A stretch of DNA of 64,000 nt from NCBI GenBank assembly GCA_963838385.1, contig CAWIRE010000005.1, positions 124,001 through 188,000 on the forward strand, written 5' to 3'. Positions 59,638 to 64,000 of the stretch are shown piece by piece. Below the pieces are notes generated by a model. It saw nothing but the letters and a program-made list of their open reading frames with translations, did not search any database and had not been told where the DNA came from. A program made the translations under genes and the position numbers. Origin of the DNA: DAHUYF01 sp963838385. Its GTDB lineage: Bacteria > Pseudomonadota > Alphaproteobacteria > ATCC43930 > CGMCC-115725. How positions within the stretch are numbered: position 1 is the first letter of the stretch; each line of letters starts with the position of its first letter.

Positions 59638-60018
59638 CTAGGGCAGGCGCTTGCCCTCTTTGCCGCTGAGCCAGCGCTCGAGCCAGCGATCGACCGCCGC
59701 GGTCGTCGGTGCCGCGGCCTCGCCGCCGTCGCCTTGCACCTTCATCGCCGCGCGCCTCTCGTATCGCACCCGCTGATCCTCGCGCGCCGCTTCCGCCAGC
59801 GTGTCGAGGAGCGCCTGCAGCCGCTTGCGGTGCTCCCGGCGCTCGTCTTCCGAGGCCGGCTCCGGCCATTCGACGCCGAGCAGATGCCCGAGCTCGATCA
59901 GCTCGTCCTCGAGATCGTCGCGCAGCGCATCGGCGCACAGCGCGGCGTAATGCGGAATGCCGGCATGCAACGTCCTGCGCAGATTCTCGACGACGACCTC
60001 GGGCGAGGGTGATGGCAT
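59638..60018 (-). CDS. Hypothetical protein
   Basis: A 126-residue frame from ATG 60018: MPSPSPEVVVENLRRTLHAG, IPHYAALCADALRDDLEDEL, IELGHLLGVEWPEPASEDER, then a charged helix and WLERWLSGKEGKRLP. It is acidic at first, helical and without a signal peptide. A start at 60057 (MLRCVDPFAESSA) is possible. No family is recognised. Its codon use fits the neighbours, so I think it is real. Confidence 0.55.
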   Translation of the reverse strand: MPSPSPEVVVENLRRTLHAGIPHYAALCADALRDDLEDELIELGHLLGVEWPEPASEDERREHRKRLQALLDTLAEAAREDQRVRYERRAAMKVQGDGGEAAAPTTAAVDRWLERWLSGKEGKRLP

Positions 60019-60130
60019 GGCGCTGCTCTCGGCAAACGGATCGACACATCGAAGCACGAGAGACCTAAAGATTGTTTAACCGGCGGCCGCCTCCGGACGC
60101 TCGGGCGCCACCGCGTGCCCGGCAGCGCTC

Positions 60131-60159
60131 TTGACAAAAAGGCGGAATTTGTCAAATAT
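60131..60159 (+). promoter_or_regulatory. Promoter with overlapping palindromic operator for the TetR gene
   Basis: A perfect TTGACA (60131-60136), 17-bp spacer and AAATAT (60154-60159) form a promoter. Overlapping it, TTGACAAA (60131-60138) and TTTGTCAA (60148-60155) are perfect 8-bp inverted arms separated by 9 bp, covering the -35 and the start of the -10. This is a likely autoregulatory TetR operator. The -10 ends 5 bp before the start codon, so transcription would begin at or within 1 nt of the ATG. Confidence 0.7.
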
Positions 60160-60164
60160 GTCCA

Positions 60165-60845
60165 ATGAGCACGCGGGAGCGCATCCTGGATGCGGCGATG
60201 GAAGTCTTCGCGCGGTTCGGATTTCGGCGGGCATCGATGGATCAGGTCGCCCAGGAGGCCGGGCTGACGCGCCAGGCGGTCTATCATCATTTCAGAAGCA
60301 AGGAGGCGCTGTTCCGGGCCGCGGTCGAGGCGCTGCACGAGGGCGCGTTCGCGGCCGAGGTTGAGGCCGGAAGGGCGAGCGAGGCCGCAGGCGACAGCCT
60401 TGCGGACATTCTCGCGGCGCAGATCGACGCCCGTTTTCGCTATATCGTCTGTTGCCTCACGGAAACGTCCGAGGCCGACGAGCTCCTGTCCGAGCGTCAG
60501 CTCCAGACCCGCGACCTCACCCAGGCCTTCGTCGAAAGCCATATCGGTCTGCATGCCGAGACCATCGACCGCGTCTGCGCGGCGCAGGGCTTGCGACTGC
60601 GCGGCGGAATGACCGCGCTCGAGCTCGCGCGCTGCCTTCAGATCGCGATCCGAAGCTTCAGCGATCTTCGCTTCGACGCCGGCGCGCTCGCCGATCTCGG
60701 ACAGATGGTCCGGCTGATCGCGCGGGGGGCCGTCGAGCCCCGTGCGGCGCCGCCGCGCGCCTCGCGCCGGGCGAAACCTCGCGACGGCAAGACGCGGCGC
60801 TCGCGGCGCAAATCCCGGCCGCGGCCATCCCGCTCCCGCAGCTGA
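60165..60845 (+). CDS. TetR/AcrR-family transcriptional regulator
   Basis: A 226-aa repressor. The N-terminal helix-turn-helix is standard: RERILDAAMEVFARFGFRRA, SMDQVAQEAGLTRQAVYHHF, RSKEALFRAAVEAL. The ligand domain (about 60-195) is not diagnostic. The C-terminal 25 residues are very basic (RRSRRKSRPRPSRSRS), an unusual tail that may add non-specific DNA binding. The ATG at 60165 has no ribosome-binding site and lies 5 bp after the -10 hexamer, so the mRNA is probably leaderless. The molybdenum hydroxylase genes follow by 12 bp in the same direction and are the probable target. Confidence 0.92.
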   Translation: MSTRERILDAAMEVFARFGFRRASMDQVAQEAGLTRQAVYHHFRSKEALFRAAVEALHEGAFAAEVEAGRASEAAGDSLADILAAQIDARFRYIVCCLTETSEADELLSERQLQTRDLTQAFVESHIGLHAETIDRVCAAQGLRLRGGMTALELARCLQIAIRSFSDLRFDAGALADLGQMVRLIARGAVEPRAAPPRASRRAKPRDGKTRRSRRKSRPRPSRSRS

Positions 60846-60857
60846 AGGAGGTCGCCG

Positions 60858-63542
60858 ATGAGGCAAGCCACGATCAACGGTCGTATCGAGAGGCTCCCCG
60901 ACGATCCGGAAGCCTTGCTCGTCGATGTCCTGCGCGCCACGCCCGGGCTGACCGGCACCAAGCTCGCCTGCGGCTCCGGCGTCTGCGGCGCCTGCACCGT
61001 GCTGCTCGACGGCGTTCCCGTCGTGAGCTGCCTCATGCCCGCGACCGCCGTCGCGGACAAGTCGATCACGACGGTGGAGGGTATCGGCGCACCAAAGCTG
61101 CATCCCGTGCAGAAGGCATTCATGGCGCTCGACGCGTTGCAATGCGGATTCTGCACGCCCGGCTTCATCGTCGAGGCAGCGGCCTTCCACAATTCCTGGC
61201 GCCAGGCGAAGGGCGCCGCCGCGCCGTCGCGCGAAGAGATCGGCGCCGCCCTGTCGGGCCATCTCTGCCGCTGCGGTGCCTATGCCAATATCCTGCGCGC
61301 GGTCGCCGAGGCCTGCGCCGGGCGCTTCGATGGCGACGATGTCGCCGCCCCGCGTCTCGAGGCGCAAGCGAAAGTGACGGGCGCCGCGCTGTACACGGTC
61401 GATATCCGTCATGACGGCCAGCTCGAAGGGTTGATTCTGCGCTCGGACGCCGCCCATGCCCGGATCGTCGAGCTCGATCTCGCGCCGGCGCTCGCCATGC
61501 CCGGCGTCAAGGCCGCGGTCTCGCTGCTCGCCGCGGACAGGGTCGTGCGCTTCGTCGGCGCGCCCATCGCCGCGGTGGCCGCGACGGACCGGGAGACGGC
61601 GGCCGCCGCGCTGGCCGCTGTCCGGATGGTGAGCGAGGGGCGTCCCGCGGTCGTCGGCCTCGACGCCGCGCGCCGGCCCGAGGCGCCGGTGGTTTTTTCC
61701 GGGAGCAAGAAGAATGCCGGCGACGTGGCGGAGGGGACGGGCGGCCCGGCGCCTTGGCGGCGGAACGTCCGCGGCCCGTCGGCGGCATTTTCGCAGCGGG
61801 CGAAACGGGCGCGGCGCTGGGTCGCGGCGGCGCGCGGCGGCGGCGACGCGTTGCTGGTCGAGGGCACCTTCCGCACCGCCGCGCAGTCGCACACCTGCCT
61901 GGAGCCGCACGCCGCCATCGCCCGCTTCGACGGCGACCGTCTCACGGTGCATGTCTCCACCCAGGCGGTGGCGCTGTTGCGCGACGTTATCGCCAAACGG
62001 TTCAAGCTCGATCGCCGCCTGGTGCGCGTCATCGCCGAGCATGTGGGCGGCGGCTTTGGCGCGAAGGCCGCTCTGGGCGGCGAGACGATCGCGGCGATCG
62101 AGCTTGCCCGCGCGGCTGGTGCGCCCGTGCGCGTCGTCTTCGATCGGCAGGAGGAGCTGTCGATCACCGGCTACCGGCCCGCAGCGGAGCTCAAGCTGTC
62201 GCTGCTGCCGACGCGCGAGGGCAAGCTCAAGGCCCTGTCGCTCGACGCCTATGCCGATACGGGCGCGGCGGTGAACTCGACCATCGCCGGGCTCGCGCGC
62301 CTGATCTACCCGGCCGAGGCCAAGCATCTCGCGGATTTCGATGTCGTCAGCAACCTGCCGCCGGGCACGCCTTTCCGCGCTCCGGGCGGGCCGCCGATGG
62401 CCTTTGCGCTGGAGCAGGCGGTCGACGAGGCGGCGCTGCGGCTCGGGCTCGACCCGATCGCGTTGCGCAAGCGCTGGGACCCGAATCCGAACCGCCAGCG
62501 GCTCTACGATTGGGCCGCGGGGCTCGAGCTCTGGCGCAAGGCCGCCGCGCCGTCCGGGACCGGCCGCTTTCGCCGCGGCGTCGGCGTTGCCGCGGGCTAC
62601 TGGCTCTATCTCTGGCAGCTCGGCTCGACGGTCGAGGTGGCGATCGAAAATCACCGCGTCGTCGCCAGCGTCGCGGTGCAGGACATCGGCACCGGCAGCC
62701 GCAGCGTGATCGCCAACACGGTGGCGCGCGAGCTCGGGCTCGATCCCGGCGAGGTCGAGGTGCGGATCGGCGATTCGGAGCTGCCGGAAGGGCCGGCATC
62801 CGCCGGCAGCCGGACCACGGCCTCGATCCTGCCGCCGATGCTGACCGCGCTCGGGCAGCTCAAGGCCGAGATCCGGCGCCAGGCCAAGGCGCCGCCGGCG
62901 CCCGGCTCGAACGCGCCCTGGCGCGAGCTCATCGCGGCGGCACCCGATCTGCGCATCACGGCAACGCGGGCCGAGGACGACAAGCGCGTGGCGCCGGGGA
63001 TCACCTCGCCGCTGAAGGATGCGGGGCTGATGGGCAGGGTGTTCGGCTGGATGCTGCGGCGCTTCTCGCATGTCGCCGTGGGCGCCGGCGTGCCGAGCTC
63101 AGTGCAGGTGATCGAGGTCGAAGTGGATACCTGGCTCGGCCATGTCCGGGTGCTGAACGTGCAGAGCGGCATCGCGGTCGGCAGGATCGCCGCCGTCGAC
63201 CTGGCGCGCAGCCAGGCCGCCGGCTCGGTCATCCAGGGCATCGGCTACGCGCTTCACGAAGCGCGCGAGGTCGACCCGCGCGGCGGCCAGATCCTGACGA
63301 GCGGCCTCGAGGACTACCGCATGCCCGGCATCGCCGATACCCCCGCCATCGATGTCCACTTCGACGAAGGGGGCTTCGATCATGTGGGCGGGGGCAGCGT
63401 CGGCATCGGCGAGGTGGCGACGGTGCCGACCTGCGCGGCGATCGCCAATGCCATCCGTCACGCGACCGGCGTGCGCCCCTATGAGCTTCCCATACGACCC
63501 GATCGGTTGCTCCCGATCCTGGATCGCAGGGACGACCGATGA
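60858..63542 (+). CDS. Molybdenum hydroxylase: fused [2Fe-2S] and molybdopterin-binding subunits (xanthine dehydrogenase family)
   Basis: 894 aa. Residues 1-155 are the small iron-sulfur subunit: the plant-type cluster loop KLACGSGVCGACTVLLDG, then ALQCGFCTPGFIVEAAAFHN and SGHLCRCGAYANILRAVAEA for the second cluster. Residues 160-890 are the large subunit: TGAALYTVDIRHDGQLEGLI, EHVGGGFGAKAALGGETIAA, PPGTPFRAPGGPPMAFALEQ, and GIGEVATVPTCAAIAN with the active-site Glu. The substrate is not predictable (aldehyde, N-heterocycle or other). The two parts are normally separate genes in CO-dehydrogenase-like operons. A good AAGGAGG ribosome-binding site precedes ATG 60858. The stop overlaps the FAD-subunit ATG. 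Confidence 0.9.
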   Translation: MRQATINGRIERLPDDPEALLVDVLRATPGLTGTKLACGSGVCGACTVLLDGVPVVSCLMPATAVADKSITTVEGIGAPKLHPVQKAFMALDALQCGFCTPGFIVEAAAFHNSWRQAKGAAAPSREEIGAALSGHLCRCGAYANILRAVAEACAGRFDGDDVAAPRLEAQAKVTGAALYTVDIRHDGQLEGLILRSDAAHARIVELDLAPALAMPGVKAAVSLLAADRVVRFVGAPIAAVAATDRETAAAALAAVRMVSEGRPAVVGLDAARRPEAPVVFSGSKKNAGDVAEGTGGPAPWRRNVRGPSAAFSQRAKRARRWVAAARGGGDALLVEGTFRTAAQSHTCLEPHAAIARFDGDRLTVHVSTQAVALLRDVIAKRFKLDRRLVRVIAEHVGGGFGAKAALGGETIAAIELARAAGAPVRVVFDRQEELSITGYRPAAELKLSLLPTREGKLKALSLDAYADTGAAVNSTIAGLARLIYPAEAKHLADFDVVSNLPPGTPFRAPGGPPMAFALEQAVDEAALRLGLDPIALRKRWDPNPNRQRLYDWAAGLELWRKAAAPSGTGRFRRGVGVAAGYWLYLWQLGSTVEVAIENHRVVASVAVQDIGTGSRSVIANTVARELGLDPGEVEVRIGDSELPEGPASAGSRTTASILPPMLTALGQLKAEIRRQAKAPPAPGSNAPWRELIAAAPDLRITATRAEDDKRVAPGITSPLKDAGLMGRVFGWMLRRFSHVAVGAGVPSSVQVIEVEVDTWLGHVRVLNVQSGIAVGRIAAVDLARSQAAGSVIQGIGYALHEAREVDPRGGQILTSGLEDYRMPGIADTPAIDVHFDEGGFDHVGGGSVGIGEVATVPTCAAIANAIRHATGVRPYELPIRPDRLLPILDRRDDR

Positions 63543-64000
63543 GCGCGGCGGAGCTGCGCGCGGGGGGCACGGATCTCTCGGAGCGCCGCCGCAGCGGCGT
63601 CTCCGCGGGCCCGCTGATCGATCTCACCCCGTCGGCGGCGATGACGAGGGTCGCCTGGGGCGCCGATGGCGCCGCCCGCATCGGGGCGTCGGTCACGATC
63701 GCTGCGATCGCCGGCGACAGGCAGATCGCCGGCTCTTATCCCGGTCTCACCGCGGCGGCCGGCGGATTGGCGACGCCGCAGGTGCGACATCGCGCGACCC
63801 TGGGCGGCAATCTGGCGCAGCGCTCCCGGTGCTGGTACTACCGCCATCCGCATCTCTCCTGCCTGAAGAAGGGTGGCGCCGATTGTCCGGCGCGCGACGG
63901 CAACCATCTTTACGGCGTCGCCTTCGATCTCGGGCCGTGCGTGGCGCCCCATCCTTCGACCATGGCGGCGGCCCTGCTGGCTTATGAGGGACGCGTCGCG
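63539..64000 (+). CDS. FAD-binding subunit of the molybdenum hydroxylase (CoxM-like), partial
   Basis: The frame starts at ATG 63539, overlapping the stop of the large subunit, and runs off the right edge. ELRAGGTDLSERRRSGV contains the FAD pyrophosphate loop AGGTDL. TLGGNLAQRSRCWYYRHPHL is the second FAD motif, where the RCWYY segment is typical of the group with Cys in the family. It passes electrons from the iron-sulfur clusters to NAD or another acceptor. Only the first 154 codons are visible. Confidence 0.9.
   Translation, partial: MSAAELRAGGTDLSERRRSGVSAGPLIDLTPSAAMTRVAWGADGAARIGASVTIAAIAGDRQIAGSYPGLTAAAGGLATPQVRHRATLGGNLAQRSRCWYYRHPHLSCLKKGGADCPARDGNHLYGVAFDLGPCVAPHPSTMAAALLAYEGRVA

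Noticed and set aside
59898..63071. Open frame of about 1050 codons on the minus strand
   Set aside because: It is antisense to the TetR and molybdenum hydroxylase genes, which have intact motifs; no domain in the minus frame.
1..64000. CRISPR arrays, rRNA genes, replication origin
   Set aside because: No regularly spaced repeats, rRNA-like sequence, or DnaA-box clusters were noticed in a read through both strands.

Overview
This window is high-G+C DNA from an alphaproteobacterium, most likely Rhodospirillales in the broad sense. The support is protein-level resemblance and gene content (GatCAB, a long RpoZ, Rsh, bactofilin, PCu(A)C, a TAXI receptor, an HpnL-like protein). No rRNA or other strict marker is present, so genus is not assigned. 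Genes are tightly packed, and many neighbours overlap by 4 nt (ATGA, GTGA and one apparent CTGA).

Layout: 1-3586 holds a partial ruvX divergent from gatCAB. 3753-8552 has an outer-membrane beta-barrel protein facing a minus-strand sugar set (manC, rfbC, NAD-epimerase), which looks like a small surface-polysaccharide locus. 9237-9329 is tRNA-Ser(GCU). 9741-10319 has two poorly known small ORFs. 10561-18086 has an AlkA-like glycosylase, an M23 peptidase with a bactofilin, a PLP dehydratase, an alpha/beta hydrolase, a haloacid dehalogenase and a lytic transglycosylase. 18279-31116 is a housekeeping block: dapA, smpB, UDG, NYN protein, folK, rpoZ, rsh, pdxJ, acpS, lepB, rnc, era, recO, parC, tusA.

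31144-35997 is visibly A+T-richer than its flanks and looks acquired. It carries three co-directional genes: a membrane-anchored protein (frameshifted), a GAF protein with a histidine-kinase-like C-terminus, and a receiver domain fused to an aminoglycoside-phosphotransferase-like kinase. I regard this as the best candidate for an undescribed system.

36032-49000 is accessory metabolism: orphan TAXI receptor, GNAT, Fe-alcohol dehydrogenase with a metallo-beta-lactamase-fold protein, a livHMGF-plus-receptor transporter, MFS carrier, Rieske ferredoxin and PAS protein. The liv operon sits between two copies of a 72-bp sequence that is the 3' end of the MBL gene, so it looks inserted. 48011-50207 is a SulP-STAS-cyclic-nucleotide-binding transporter. 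50249-55500 is a cobalamin unit: ethanolamine ammonia-lyase (eutBC), a response regulator, and a TonB receptor under a cobalamin riboswitch. 55521-60018 holds an HpnL-like membrane protein, a duplicated ferritin-like protein, PCu(A)C, a His-tract peptidoglycan-binding protein and a hypothetical. 60131-64000 is a TetR gene with an apparently leaderless promoter, then a molybdenum hydroxylase whose [2Fe-2S] and molybdopterin parts are fused, then a FAD subunit cut by the window end.

A feature that affects annotation throughout: at least five genes (OMP, dehydratase, island membrane gene, livH, SulP), and probably a sixth small ORF, are restored by removing exactly one base. All have the same sign, which suggests uncorrected single-base insertions in the assembly rather than real gene decay.
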